From assembly GCF_019703545.1 (NCBI RefSeq), contig NZ_AP018771.1, forward strand, positions 1,240,001 through 1,304,000: a stretch of DNA of 64,000 bases. The letters are read 5' to 3'. A model generated the notes under the pieces. It was not told where the DNA came from. It did no database searches and saw only the letters and a list, made by a program, of their open reading frames with translations. Within the stretch, counting starts at the first letter, position 1. Each line of letters opens with the position of its first letter. Shown here piece after piece: positions 1-8,687 of this stretch. A program made the position numbers and the translations under genes. This DNA comes from Haemophilus influenzae (GTDB lineage: Bacteria; Pseudomonadota; Gammaproteobacteria; Enterobacterales; Pasteurellaceae).

Positions 1-1160
1 AATTCCTCAAAGCGTAACGGACGATTATCCAAGGCGGATGGCAAACGGAAACCATATTCGACTAAGGTTTCTTTACGTGAACGGTCGCCACGATACATTC
101 CACCAATTTGAGGCACAGTTACATGAGATTCATCAATAATTAAAATAGCATCAGAGGGCATGTAATCAAATAATGTTGGTGGTGGTTCGCCCTCATTTCT
201 GCCCGATAAATAGCGAGAGTAGTTTTCAATGCCCGAGCAATAGCCCAATTCATTCATCATTTCAATATCAAATTGGGTACGTTGGCTGATACGTTGTTCT
301 TCTAAAAGTTTGTGTTGTTTAATGAAGTATTCACGGCGTGATACCAGTTCTTTTTTGATGTTTTCTATCGCATCTAAAATACGTTCTCTTGGCGTAACAT
401 AGTGAGTTTTAGGATAGATCGTAAAACGTGGGACAGCACCAAAACTACTGCCAGTGAGCGGATCAAATAAACTTAAACGCTCGATTTCATCATCAAATAA
501 TTCAATACGCACCGCACGATCATCAGATTCCGCAGGGAAAATATCAATAATTTCTCCACGAACACGGAAAGTTCCACGCTGAAATGCTTGATCATTGCGG
601 GTATATTGTAATTCCGCTAACTTCGCTAAAATTTGGCGTTGATCGATAATGGCACCTTGTTGTAAATGCAACATCATTTGTAAATAGCTATCAGGATCGC
701 CCAAACCATAAATTGCAGAAACAGACGCTACCACGATGGTATCTCGACGTTCTAGAAAAGATTTCGTCGCAGAAAGTCGCATTTGTTCAATTTGATCATT
801 AATAGATGCATCTTTTTCAATAAATGTATCACTGCTCGGCACATAGGCTTCTGGCTGATAATAATCATAGTAAGACACAAAATATTCCACCGCATTTTCT
901 GGAAAAAAAGCTTTCATTTCTGCATAAAGCTGAGCAGCAAGGGTTTTATTCGGTGCAAGTAACATCGCTGGGCGATTTAATTGAGCGATTACATTGGCGA
1001 TAGTAAACGTCTTCCCCGAGCCTGTTACCCCGAGCAAAGTTTGATGCGCCAAACCATCCGTTAAATTTTCAGCCAATTTTTCGATAGCTTGTGGCTGATC
1101 GCCAGAGGGACGAAAGTCGGAATGCAGAATGAATGGTTTTGTGTTGATTTTTTCAGACAT
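1..1160 (-). CDS. uvrB: UvrB, excinuclease ABC subunit B (5' part, runs off the left edge)
   Basis: UvrB is the damage-verifying helicase-like subunit of the UvrABC nucleotide excision repair complex; it receives DNA from UvrA and recruits UvrC. The visible N-terminal ~386 residues start [10 protein letters not shown]. The Walker A motif GVTGSGKT is at about residues 44-51, and the DNA-clamping beta-hairpin includes [10 protein letters not shown] near residues 95-105. The start lies just downstream (on the minus strand) of an uptake signal. The C-terminal helicase half and UvrC-binding domain are outside the window. The family is ~670-680 residues long. Recognition is firm. Confidence 0.97.
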   Translation of the reverse strand, partial: MSEKINTKPFILHSDFRPSGDQPQAIEKLAENLTDGLAHQTLLGVTGSGKTFTIANVIAQLNRPAMLLAPNKTLAAQLYAEMKAFFPENAVEYFVSYYDYYQPEAYVPSSDTFIEKDASINDQIEQMRLSATKSFLERRDTIVVASVSAIYGLGDPDSYLQMMLHLQQGAIIDQRQILAKLAELQYTRNDQAFQRGTFRVRGEIIDIFPAESDDRAVRIELFDDEIERLSLFDPLTGSSFGAVPRFTIYPKTHYVTPRERILDAIENIKKELVSRREYFIKQHKLLEEQRISQRTQFDIEMMNELGYCSGIENYSRYLSGRNEGEPPPTLFDYMPSDAILIIDESHVTVPQIGGMYRGDRSRKETLVEYGFRLPSALDNRPLRFEE

Positions 1161-1437
1161 AAAGTGCGGTTGGTTTTTTGATAGTTTTGAATAATGCCTA
1201 TTTTAGCATATTTAATATGTAAAATTGATCAGGCAAAAATCTAAGTTTTACACAGACTTAGCGATGTCAAGAGGAAGATGTCACAAATTCATTAAAAAAA
1301 CTTTAAATTTTTACTAGACAAAACTTAACTTATTGATTTTAAATTAAAATTTAATTTTAGGCTAATCTATAATCAAGATCGAATAATCCTTGTAAGAACA
1401 AGGGATCCGCAAAATTTTAAAAAGTTAATCCACAAAG

Positions 1438-1460
1438 TTATCCACAGGCTCTGTGGATAG
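1438..1460. promoter_or_regulatory. Inverted pair of DnaA-box-like sites
   Basis: TTATCCACA (1438-1446) is a perfect strong DnaA box. TGTGGATAG (1452-1460) is an inverted copy differing at one end position. A partial third, AATCCACA, sits just upstream near 1427-1434. DnaA binding here is inferred from the consensus only. The surroundings are not the usual gidA/mioC oriC neighbourhood, so this is not called an origin. Confidence 0.5.
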
Positions 1461-1535
1461 AAAAATAAATATTAGGTGGGTATATAAAAGATGAGGAAAT
1501 TTTTTATTTTTTATGAAATTTTTTTAAATTTTGCA

Positions 1536-1564
1536 TTGACAAGCTAACTATCGATCATTAAAAT
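1536..1564 (+). promoter_or_regulatory. Sigma-70 promoter of the tRNA-Asn gene
   Basis: TTGACA (1536-1541), a 17-base spacer and TAAAAT (1559-1564) form a near-consensus promoter. A GC-rich discriminator (GCGCCC) follows, as is typical of stringently controlled stable RNA promoters. The tRNA begins about 25-30 bases downstream. Confidence 0.8.
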
Positions 1565-1596
1565 TCGCGCCCTGTTCCTTGTGATACAAAGTTTAT

Positions 1597-1672
1597 TCCT
1601 CCTTAGTTCAGTCGGTAGAACGGTGGACTGTTAATCCATATGTCGCTGGTTCAAGTCCAGCAGGAGGAGCCA
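1597..1672 (+). tRNA. tRNA-Asn (anticodon GTT)
   Basis: A 76-base cloverleaf with a 7-bp acceptor stem (TCCTCCT pairs with AGGAGGA), D loop AGTTCAGTCGGTAGA, anticodon loop CTGTTAA with GTT, T loop GGTTCAAGTCC and an encoded GCCA end. The strong upstream promoter shows it is transcribed alone. It decodes AAC/AAU. Confidence 0.97.
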
Positions 1673-1741
1673 ATTTTTCTTTTGGTTTAGAGTTTGTTTG
1701 TCTCCTTTTACAAATTCTAAATTAGCAACCAAAAGATTTTT

Positions 1742-1770
1742 AGCCCATCATGTTGATGGGCTTTATTTTT
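1742..1770 (+). terminator. Rho-independent terminator downstream of tRNA-Asn
   Basis: AGCCCATCA and TGATGGGCT form a 9-bp perfect stem with a 3-base loop, followed by TTATTTTT. It lies between the convergent tRNA-Asn and zevB, so it may also limit zevB read-through. Confidence 0.75.
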
Positions 1771-1774
1771 AACT

Positions 1775-2743
1775 TCAAAATAGGATTTTGCTTCCGCCAG
1801 TTGAGATGGTTGTGCCGTATAACAAGCTCAAGGCAAAAAATAGCATTATTCCACCAGCGATTAGTTTCACGATGCTTTCGCTTTTTCCTTTCGTATTTTT
1901 TGAACTATACCAATGCCCTAAGTGGATTGCGGTATTTCGTGCATAACGTACAATTCCTGCGAAGGCTGACAGCATAAGCCCCGTGCCGAAAGACATGGCT
2001 AATACAGCTAAAATTCCCCAGCTATAAAGATCAAGCATATAAGCTAAAAATAAAACGAAAATTGCACCACTACATGGGCGCATGCCAATTGTTAAAATCA
2101 CGAGAAATTGTGATTTTAGATTGGTTGCTTGTGCAGTTTGTGTGGGGCTTGGCAAATGTTGGTGTCCGCAACTACAAGTGTTTGGTTGAAAAGTGCGGTT
2201 ATTTTTCACCGCACTTTTTTCGTGTAGAGGGAGGGGATTGAGGGATTTAATGGTTAATTTAGCTTTTTTACGATAGGCACGTAGACCTTGCCAAATCCAA
2301 TAACAGCCGAGAAATACCAATAATAGCAAGGCAGTTCGTTCTAACCAAAGCTGACTTAATTTGAAATAACGTGATGAAAGATTTAGCACTACAACAAGCA
2401 ATGTTGTTGCTGTAATCGCGACAATGCCTTGCATTAAGGATGAAAGTAAGCTCAAGATAGTGCTTTGTTTTAATTGGCTTTCATGCGTGGAAAGATAGCT
2501 GGCAATAATAAATTTGCCGTGTCCTGGCCCGAGGGCATGGAGTACGCCGTAAACAAAGCTGACGAAAATAAGTGTGATGCCTGCCTTGATGCTATTATTT
2601 TGAATTTGATGTAAATTTTCCGAAATAAGTTGATTAAAATCTTTTTGCCATGCAGCAATATGTAAGAAAAACCAAGGGGAAAAATAGACAAGTAAGGCGA
2701 GTGCAATCACTAATAACACGAGCCCAGTTTTATATTTTTTCAT
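1775..2743 (-). CDS. zevB: ZevB, NicO-family inner-membrane permease of a zinc uptake system
   Basis: A 322-residue polytopic membrane protein of the NicO/RcnA-like family. Conserved family motifs are GVLHALGPGHGKF at about residues 65-77 and GMRPCSGAIFVLF near 220. A Cys/His-rich loop (CSCGHQHLP) between them could bind metal. It sits 2 bases from zevA, so the two are one operon. In H. influenzae this pair has been reported as the ZevAB zinc importer needed for growth under zinc limitation; a nickel or cobalt substrate cannot be excluded from sequence alone. An uptake-signal inverted pair lies inside the gene near 2196-2220. Confidence 0.88.
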   Translation of the reverse strand: MKKYKTGLVLLVIALALLVYFSPWFFLHIAAWQKDFNQLISENLHQIQNNSIKAGITLIFVSFVYGVLHALGPGHGKFIIASYLSTHESQLKQSTILSLLSSLMQGIVAITATTLLVVVLNLSSRYFKLSQLWLERTALLLLVFLGCYWIWQGLRAYRKKAKLTIKSLNPLPLHEKSAVKNNRTFQPNTCSCGHQHLPSPTQTAQATNLKSQFLVILTIGMRPCSGAIFVLFLAYMLDLYSWGILAVLAMSFGTGLMLSAFAGIVRYARNTAIHLGHWYSSKNTKGKSESIVKLIAGGIMLFFALSLLYGTTISTGGSKILF

Positions 2744-2745
2744 TT

Positions 2746-3366
2746 CTACTCACATTGAATTATTATTTTTTGCGCGAACATTATGCCTAAGGAATCATCT
2801 TCGTTCTTTTGGGATTTATCAAGTGAAGATGCGTAGGCTTGGATTTTTTCATCCACATTAGGTTCAATTAATTTTCCTTGGCAATTTTTCGAAAGTGCGG
2901 AAAAATCTACCGCACTTTTTGAAGCGTAAGTCATCGCCACATAATAAGTGGGATCGTAAGTTTGTAAGCTAAATGTATTTTTTTCTAACTTTTGCGGATG
3001 GGCGAGTGGCACATCAAAATAATATTGCAGTTGTAAGCCTTGAACATTAATGCCGTAATTTTTTGGGCGAGGGGAATATTTGATTTTATTATTCTGAGCA
3101 TCATATAGATAGCTGAAATAATGTTCACTGACGATATTTCCCATCACATCATCAAGAAGTTTTTGTTTTTCCGATTTAGTTCTAGCTTGTTTCATATCAT
3201 AAATAACTGCAGACGAACTTGGTTCATCCAACGTCCATTTCATTGAAAAACCTGTGAGTTGATTATTTTCTATAATGGGCGTGGTTTGTATATCAATAAA
3301 TGCGTGAGGATGGGCTAAAACACCAAAACTAACGAATAAACCGAGTAATAATGAATACGTTTTCAC
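2746..3366 (-). CDS. zevA: ZevA, periplasmic DUF1007 partner of ZevB
   Basis: 206 residues with a clear Sec signal peptide (hydrophobic LLLGLFVSFGVLA, cleavage likely near residue 18), giving a mature N-terminus HPHAFID. That His-Pro-His motif is typical of DUF1007 proteins and is a likely metal ligand. It is the first gene of the zevAB operon. Known family role: soluble metal-binding partner of a NicO permease. The start is supported by position and signal peptide. Zinc as substrate comes from published H. influenzae work as I recall it. Confidence 0.87.
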   Translation of the reverse strand: MKTYSLLLGLFVSFGVLAHPHAFIDIQTTPIIENNQLTGFSMKWTLDEPSSSAVIYDMKQARTKSEKQKLLDDVMGNIVSEHYFSYLYDAQNNKIKYSPRPKNYGINVQGLQLQYYFDVPLAHPQKLEKNTFSLQTYDPTYYVAMTYASKSAVDFSALSKNCQGKLIEPNVDEKIQAYASSLDKSQKNEDDSLGIMFAQKIIIQCE

Positions 3367-3445
3367 AAAAAATCCTATTATTTTGAACGCTAGAATTTGA
3401 AGTTGTTTATTCTACACGCAAAAACGAATTTTTCTGTCAAAAATG

Positions 3446-3459
3446 TTGATGTAAATCAA
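3446..3459. promoter_or_regulatory. FNR box
   Basis: TTGAT GTAA ATCAA is a perfect match to the FNR consensus TTGATnnnnATCAA. It lies between zevA and the small RNA candidate starting near 3497. It is about 45-60 bases upstream of possible start points, compatible with anaerobic activation of that RNA. CRP could also recognise it weakly. Confidence 0.75.
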
Positions 3460-3496
3460 AAAAACTCTCAATAGCATTTCCCTTGCCTTTCAATAT

Positions 3497-3610
3497 TCAG
3501 TAACATAGCTCCCGTCAAGTGATTGCTTGATATTCATAAAGTTCCTAAATAAAATAATGATAAATATAGCTAAACTACTTTCCTGCCACCCGTTTCGGGT
3601 GGTTTTTTTT
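3497..3610 (+). ncRNA. FnrS-like small RNA, anaerobically induced (candidate)
   Basis: A non-coding stretch framed by a perfect FNR box upstream and a strong intrinsic terminator downstream. Its 5' part contains CGTCAAGTGATTG, which closely resembles the conserved target-binding segment of E. coli FnrS (CGTCAAGCGATGG, from memory). The middle is AT-rich and could bind Hfq. The length (~110 bases) matches FnrS. E. coli FnrS represses genes for aerobic metabolism under anaerobiosis. The 5' end is approximate because two weak -10 candidates exist (CAATAT at 3491, TAACAT at 3501). Confidence 0.65.
3586..3610 (+). terminator. Intrinsic terminator of the small RNA
   Basis: CCACCCG (3586-3592) pairs with CGGGTGG (3596-3602) around a TTT loop, followed directly by eight T residues. 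This is a textbook rho-independent terminator ending the 3497 transcript. Confidence 0.88.
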
Positions 3611-3690
3611 ATCTAAGTCGAAAGATGCACTCTTGCATTGTGCATTTATTCTTATTATGATCAGCTCGAGTATAACTAAGAGAATAATAG

Positions 3691-3996
3691 ATGTTTAATT
3701 TAAATCGTGAGCATTTTAGAGATGATTATCTTTATAGGTTTTATCAATATGGAGATACTCATAGTAAGATTCCTTCTAATTTGTATAAAGTATTGGCAAG
3801 AAAATTAGATATGATAAGTGCCTCAGAAAATATCAACGATTTACGTTCTCCACCAGCTAACCATTTGGAGTTGCTTGAGCCAAAAGAAAATAAAATTTAT
3901 TCCATTCGAGTGAATAAACAATATCGTTTAATTTTTAAATATGAAAATAACGAAGTAAATAATTTATATTTAGATCCACATTCTTATAATTTGTAA
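3691..3996 (+). CDS. higB: HigB-family toxin (RelE superfamily)
   Basis: A 101-residue plasmid-maintenance killer-type protein. It contains the family signatures RSPPANHLELLEPKE and YSIRVNKQYRLIFKYEN, the conserved basic strand that contacts ribosome/mRNA in RelE-fold toxins. HigB cleaves translated mRNA on the ribosome. The toxin precedes its antitoxin by 10 bases, the reversed order typical of hig loci. It belongs to the chromosomal backbone here, matching the pair annotated near vapA in reference H. influenzae. Confidence 0.85.
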   Translation: MFNLNREHFRDDYLYRFYQYGDTHSKIPSNLYKVLARKLDMISASENINDLRSPPANHLELLEPKENKIYSIRVNKQYRLIFKYENNEVNNLYLDPHSYNL

Positions 3997-4006
3997 GGAG
4001 GATAAT

Positions 4007-4330
4007 ATGATGACGAGAAAACCCACCTCTGTTGGTGAAATTCTACAAGAAGAGTTTTTAGAACCTTTAAGTCTTAAAATTAGTGATTTAGCTCAAATTT
4101 TAGATGTACATCGTAATACGGCAAGCAATATTGTTAATAATAGTTCACGAATTACACTAGAAATGGCAGTTAAACTTGCTAAAGTATTTGATACTACGCC
4201 TGAGTTTTGGCTTAATCTGCAAACACGTATTGATTTATGGGACCTTGAACACAATAAACGTTTTCAACAAAGTCTTGCAAATGTTAAACCCGCTCTACAT
4301 CGGCATGATACTTCTACATTTGCAATGTAA
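4007..4330 (+). CDS. higA: HigA-family antitoxin (XRE/VapI helix-turn-helix)
   Basis: A 107-residue protein with an XRE-type helix-turn-helix: GEILQEEFLEPLSLKISDLA, the recognition helix region VHRNTASNIVNN, then ITLEMAVKLAKVFDTTPEFW. The PEFWLNLQ motif is diagnostic of the HigA/VapI group. It is expected to neutralise the upstream toxin and autoregulate the operon. An AAGGAGG-type ribosome site precedes the ATG. It was called vapA in older Haemophilus annotation. Confidence 0.85.
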   Translation: MMTRKPTSVGEILQEEFLEPLSLKISDLAQILDVHRNTASNIVNNSSRITLEMAVKLAKVFDTTPEFWLNLQTRIDLWDLEHNKRFQQSLANVKPALHRHDTSTFAM

Positions 4331-4492
4331 TTTGAGCCCTAAAGTGTCTATTTAATTTAGGGAATACTTCACTCTAAATATTTACAAGTGGTTAGGTTTC
4401 GCCAAACTTTTGCAAAATCTGTCCACTTGTTTCCTATATTTTCGCCCTATTTTCCAGTAGAATAGGGCGAATTTTTTTGTGAGGAATTATTA

Positions 4493-6163
4493 ATGTCATC
4501 TCAATTTGTGTATACGATGCATCGTGTCGGCAAAGTAGTGCCGCCGAAGCGTCATATTTTGAAAGATATTTCTTTAAGCTTTTTCCCTGGTGCTAAGATC
4601 GGGGTTTTAGGTTTAAATGGTGCGGGTAAATCGACTCTTTTACGCATTATGGCAGGCGTAGATAAAGAGTTTGAAGGGGAAGCTCGTCCACAACCGGGTA
4701 TTAAAATTGGGTATCTTCCGCAAGAGCCAAAACTCGAGCCACAACAAACCGTGCGTGAAGCAGTGGAAGAAGCGGTTTCTGAAGTGAAAAATGCACTGAC
4801 TCGTTTAGATGAAGTGTATGCGCTTTATGCGGATCCCGATGCAGATTTTGATAAATTAGCGGCAGAACAAGCCAATCTTGAAGCCATTATTCAAGCGCAT
4901 GATGGGCATAATTTAGATAACCAATTAGAGCGCGCCGCAGATGCGTTACGTTTACCAGATTGGGATGCTAAAATCGAACATTTATCTGGTGGTGAGCGTC
5001 GTCGTGTGGCACTTTGCCGCTTATTACTCGAAAAACCAGACATGCTCTTATTAGATGAGCCAACTAACCACTTGGATGCGGAATCTGTGGCATGGTTAGA
5101 GCGTTTCTTACACGACTACGAGGGTACAGTGGTAGCAATCACTCACGACCGTTATTTCTTAGATAATGTGGCTGGTTGGATCTTAGAGCTTGACCGTGGC
5201 GAGGGCATTCCTTGGGAAGGCAACTATTCTTCTTGGTTAGAGCAAAAAGAGAAACGTTTAGAACAAGAACAAGCAACTGAAAACGCACGTCAAAAATCCA
5301 TTGCGAAAGAGTTAGAATGGGTTCGTCAAAATCCAAAAGGTCGTCAAGCGAAAAGCAAAGCACGTATGGCTCGTTTTGATGAATTGAACTCTGGCGAATA
5401 TCAAAAACGAAACGAGACTAACGAACTCTTTATTCCACCTGGCCCACGCTTGGGCGATAAAGTGATTGAAGTGCAAAACTTAACCAAGTCTTATGGCGAC
5501 CGCACTTTAATTGATGATTTGTCCTTTAGTATTCCAAAAGGTGCAATTGTTGGGATTATCGGAGCGAATGGTGCAGGTAAATCTACTCTATTCCGCATGT
5601 TGTCAGGTCAAGAGCAGCCAGATTCAGGTTCTGTGACAATGGGCGAAACCGTTGTACTTGCGTCTGTGGATCAATTCCGTGACGCTATGGATGATAAGAA
5701 AACCGTGTGGGAAGAAGTGTCTAATGGACAGGACATTCTCACTATCGGCAACTTTGAAATTCCAAGCCGTGCTTATGTGGGGCGTTTCAACTTCAAAGGT
5801 GTAGATCAACAAAAACGTGTGGGCGAATTATCAGGTGGAGAACGTGGTCGTTTACACTTAGCGAAACTTCTACAACGTGGTGGTAACGTGCTATTACTGG
5901 ACGAACCAACCAATGACTTAGATGTTGAAACCTTGCGTGCCTTAGAAAATGCGATCTTAGAATTCCCAGGCTGTGCAATGGTTATTTCGCACGACCGTTG
6001 GTTCTTAGACCGTATCGCAACGCATATTTTAGACTACGGCGATGAAGGTAAAGTCACGTTTTATGAAGGTAACTTCTCAGACTACGAAGAGTGGAAAAAG
6101 AAAACCTTAGGCGATGCAGCAACCCAGCCACATCGTATTAAATATAAACGTATTGCGAAGTAA
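4493..6163 (+). CDS. ettA: EttA, ABC-F energy-dependent translational throttle protein
   Basis: 556 residues with two ABC domains and no membrane segments. Walker A motifs are GLNGAGKS (near 42) and GANGAGKS (near 357), signatures LSGGERRR and LSGGERGR, and Walker B LLLDEPTNHLD and LLLDEPTNDLD. The inter-domain linker KGRQAKSKARMARFDEL is the EttA signature region. EttA binds the ribosomal E site and gates entry into elongation according to ATP/ADP ratio. The length matches E. coli EttA (555). It is monocistronic, ending at an uptake-signal hairpin. Confidence 0.95.
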   Translation: MSSQFVYTMHRVGKVVPPKRHILKDISLSFFPGAKIGVLGLNGAGKSTLLRIMAGVDKEFEGEARPQPGIKIGYLPQEPKLEPQQTVREAVEEAVSEVKNALTRLDEVYALYADPDADFDKLAAEQANLEAIIQAHDGHNLDNQLERAADALRLPDWDAKIEHLSGGERRRVALCRLLLEKPDMLLLDEPTNHLDAESVAWLERFLHDYEGTVVAITHDRYFLDNVAGWILELDRGEGIPWEGNYSSWLEQKEKRLEQEQATENARQKSIAKELEWVRQNPKGRQAKSKARMARFDELNSGEYQKRNETNELFIPPGPRLGDKVIEVQNLTKSYGDRTLIDDLSFSIPKGAIVGIIGANGAGKSTLFRMLSGQEQPDSGSVTMGETVVLASVDQFRDAMDDKKTVWEEVSNGQDILTIGNFEIPSRAYVGRFNFKGVDQQKRVGELSGGERGRLHLAKLLQRGGNVLLLDEPTNDLDVETLRALENAILEFPGCAMVISHDRWFLDRIATHILDYGDEGKVTFYEGNFSDYEEWKKKTLGDAATQPHRIKYKRIAK

Positions 6164-6174
6164 TTTAGATTGAG

Positions 6175-6202
6175 AAAGTGCGGTGGATTTTGACCGCACT
6201 TT
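6175..6202 (+). terminator. Uptake-signal inverted pair acting as terminator after ettA
   Basis: AAAGTGCGGT (6175-6184) and ACCGCACTTT (6193-6202) form a 10-bp stem followed by T-rich sequence. Paired uptake signals commonly double as terminators in H. influenzae. Confidence 0.7.
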
Positions 6203-6224
6203 TCTTACTTTTTTGGGAGTGATT

Positions 6225-6566
6225 ATGTTAGTTGATTTACATATTTTTTTCGCCTTTTTAAGTTTGGCATTGTTAGTAATTCGTGGTGCAATGCAGCTTA
6301 ATGGTAAAAATTGGCGTTCGATAAAATTATTAAAAATTTTACCGCACTTATCAGATACCTTGCTGATTGTGTCTGGTGTCGTCATTTTATATCTCTTTGC
6401 TTTTGGTATTGAATGGTGGTTGGTAGCTAAATTCGCATTACTGATTTTGTATATCCTGTTTGCTGCAAAATTTTTCAGTAAAAAAGTTTCTCAACCCAAA
6501 AGCTTTTTCTTTTGGCTTGCTTGCGTAAGTTTTATTGGTGCGATGTTAATTGCCTATTTGAAATAA
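6225..6566 (+). CDS. SirB2-like small membrane protein
   Basis: About 113 residues with four predicted transmembrane segments, starting MLVDLHIFFAFLSL. It belongs to the SirB/invasion-expression-up-regulator family, whose biochemical function is not established. I chose the ATG at 6225 because GGGAG precedes it; an upstream in-frame ATG at 6183 would place the start inside the terminator hairpin. It is followed four bases later by tmcA, so the two are probably co-transcribed. Confidence 0.72.
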   Translation: MLVDLHIFFAFLSLALLVIRGAMQLNGKNWRSIKLLKILPHLSDTLLIVSGVVILYLFAFGIEWWLVAKFALLILYILFAAKFFSKKVSQPKSFFFWLACVSFIGAMLIAYLK

Positions 6567-6570
6567 AACT

Positions 6571-8415
6571 ATGTCATCTCGCCAACTTCAAATTTTAATC
6601 TGCAAAACTTTGCTGCTTGTGCCTGATAACGTATTAATTATCGGCGAAAGTGGCATTGCTTTTTCTAAAGCAACGAATTTGCTCGGGCAAGAATTTGAAC
6701 ATATTTTATTTGATGGACGAAATGGCATTCATCTTGAAGCACTGGCTGTTGCAGCTGGAACACTGAAAATGGGCGGCACGCTTTGTTTAGTGTTATCTGA
6801 TTGGGAAAATTTATCTCAGCAGCCTGATCAAGATAGTTTACGTTGGAATGGAAATCAGTCAGCAATCGCCACGCCTAATTTTATTGATCATTTCAAACAG
6901 TGCATTGAGCACTATCATTTCCCCATTTTAAGAGAGGAAAGTGCGGTTGAATTTCCTCCCATTTTTTATTCTAACGAGAATCACAAAAATGCTACGTTAG
7001 CACAACAACAAATTATCGAGACTATTTTACAGACCGAGCAGGATATTTATTTTCTAACCGCCAAGCGGGGAAGAGGAAAATCCGCATTATTGGGTATGCT
7101 TGCTAACCAAATTCAAGCACCAGTTTATCTCACCGCACCGAATAAAAGTGCGGTGCATTCCGTTATTGAATTTTCAGAAGGGGACATTGAATTTATTGCG
7201 CCAGATGAATTGGCTTTGACGTTACAAAGTGAATCCGAATTTAGTCAATCTGCTTGGTTGCTGGTAGATGAAGCGGCGATGATCCCATTGCCCTTATTGC
7301 AAGAATATTCTCGATATTTTCAACATATTGTCTTCAGTACTACAATTCATAGCTACGAAGGTACGGGGCGTGGTTTCGAATTAAAATTTAAACGGAAAAT
7401 TCACCGCACTTTTCAGCATTTTGAGCTTAAACAGCCCCTACGTTGGCAAGAAAATGACCCGTTAGAACATTTTATTGATGATCTTTTGTTGCTAAATGCC
7501 GAAGATGATTTTCAGCAATTTCCTTTTCAGCCTCATCTCCCTTATCAAATTCGAGAAGTGCAAAAACCACATCATATTGTAGATTTTTATGGCTTAATGA
7601 CATTGGCACATTATCGAACATCGCCACTCGATCTTCGCCGTTTACTTGATGGGAAAAATCAACGTTTTTATTTTGCCGAATATCAACAGAATTTGCTCGG
7701 TGCAATTTGGGCATTAGAAGAAGGAAATATGGCAGATGATGAGTTGATTATTCAAATTCAACAAGGCAAACGCCGCCCGAAAGGGAATCTTGTGCCACAA
7801 GCCTTGTGTTTCCACGAAAATCTTTCCCAAGCCTGTAAATTACGATCTTTACGCATTTCTCGTATAGCGGTTCAGCCAAATTGGCAGCAAAAGGGCATTG
7901 GGCAAAATTTGATGCAAGCCATGGAAAATGCCGATGTGGATTTTCTTTCGGTAAGTTTTGGCTACACTGATGAACTCGCAAAATTTTGGCAAAAGTGCGG
8001 TTTTGTTTTGGTGCATTTAGGCGAGCATCAAGAAGCGAGTAGTGGTTGTTATTCAGCCATTGCCCTTAAAGGTATTTCCAAAGAAGGCTTGGCTTTAGTT
8101 GATACTGCGTACAAACAATTTCAGCGTAATCTCCCTTTATCTTTTCATCCGTTTGCCATAAATTTTGAGCAAAATCAGCTTGATTGGCAGCTTGATGATT
8201 TTGATTGGATGGGCTTAAAAAACTTCGCTAATTTTCACCGCACTTTATTTTCGAGCATTCCTGCAATAAGGCGTTTATTAAAATTAGCAGGCAAAGAAAA
8301 TTTCCCATTAATTTCCGCTTATTTAACAAAAAAACAACTTCCTATTAACAAGAAAAAAGGCGTAGAATGTTTGCGTTTAGAAATTAAACAATATTTAGAG
8401 CGAGGAACTTTATGA
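6571..8415 (+). CDS. tmcA: TmcA, tRNA(Met) cytidine acetyltransferase
   Basis: 614 residues. TmcA makes N4-acetylcytidine at the wobble position of elongator tRNA-Met using acetyl-CoA and ATP. Domains in order are an N-terminal DUF1726 region, an RNA-helicase-like module with Walker A AKRGRGKS near residues 165-172 and Walker B LLVDEAAMIPLP, then a GNAT acetyltransferase domain (RISRIAVQPNWQQKGIGQNL near 430-450). It is somewhat shorter than the E. coli enzyme (~671). Its stop overlaps the next start (ATGA). Several internal uptake signals are present. Confidence 0.92.
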   Translation: MSSRQLQILICKTLLLVPDNVLIIGESGIAFSKATNLLGQEFEHILFDGRNGIHLEALAVAAGTLKMGGTLCLVLSDWENLSQQPDQDSLRWNGNQSAIATPNFIDHFKQCIEHYHFPILREESAVEFPPIFYSNENHKNATLAQQQIIETILQTEQDIYFLTAKRGRGKSALLGMLANQIQAPVYLTAPNKSAVHSVIEFSEGDIEFIAPDELALTLQSESEFSQSAWLLVDEAAMIPLPLLQEYSRYFQHIVFSTTIHSYEGTGRGFELKFKRKIHRTFQHFELKQPLRWQENDPLEHFIDDLLLLNAEDDFQQFPFQPHLPYQIREVQKPHHIVDFYGLMTLAHYRTSPLDLRRLLDGKNQRFYFAEYQQNLLGAIWALEEGNMADDELIIQIQQGKRRPKGNLVPQALCFHENLSQACKLRSLRISRIAVQPNWQQKGIGQNLMQAMENADVDFLSVSFGYTDELAKFWQKCGFVLVHLGEHQEASSGCYSAIALKGISKEGLALVDTAYKQFQRNLPLSFHPFAINFEQNQLDWQLDDFDWMGLKNFANFHRTLFSSIPAIRRLLKLAGKENFPLISAYLTKKQLPINKKKGVECLRLEIKQYLERGTL

Positions 8416-8585
8416 CAGAACAAGCCGCAAAACCAAAAGGCTGGTTTAAACGCGCACTTGAAAAATATGACAACTTCATTAAAGAATGGGGTTTAGATCA
8501 ACCGAATTGTAGCTGCGTGCCTATGTCAGCAACAGAAGATGAAAATGGTAATTTGAAGAAAAAAGAATCTTCTTTAAAGAAATAA
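8412..8585 (+). CDS. Small conserved protein (DUF5363-like), 57 residues
   Basis: Starts MTEQAAKPKGWFKRALEKYD and ends KKKESSLKK. It overlaps the tmcA stop by four bases (ATGA), indicating translational coupling. It contains a CSCVP motif in the middle. Small proteins of this type follow tmcA in Pasteurellaceae. The function is unknown to me. Lys-rich with an amphipathic N-terminus; probably cytoplasmic. Confidence 0.72.
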   Translation: MTEQAAKPKGWFKRALEKYDNFIKEWGLDQPNCSCVPMSATEDENGNLKKKESSLKK

Positions 8586-8646
8586 ATATCAACTGTTTTT
8601 TTAAACAGTAAACTTATTGAAAGATAGAGCAAATTCCAGTACACTA

Positions 8647-8675
8647 TGCGTCAATTTTTATACAAGATTGACGCA
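8647..8675 (+). promoter_or_regulatory. Hairpin in the mfd leader
   Basis: TGCGTCAA (8647-8654) and TTGACGCA (8668-8675) form a perfect 8-bp stem with a 13-base loop, ending 12 bases before the preferred mfd ATG. It could influence translation initiation or be an operator. It is not followed by a T-run, so it is not a standard terminator. Confidence 0.4.
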
Positions 8676-8687
8676 TTATTTATATTT

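Larger units (their letters stand above)
1161..1596. other. Intergenic region between uvrB and tRNA-Asn, AT-rich, no gene seen
   Basis: About 436 bases without a convincing coding frame. It holds the divergent uvrB upstream region, a very AT-rich block near 1300-1370, a pair of DnaA-box-like sites at 1438-1460 and the tRNA promoter at 1536-1564. GATC sites occur near 1376, 1402 and 1553. Confidence 0.6.

Noticed and set aside
1300-1470. Chromosomal replication origin
   Set aside because: Two DnaA boxes and AT-rich DNA are present, but there are too few boxes and the neighbours (uvrB, tRNA-Asn) are not the oriC surroundings of Haemophilus.
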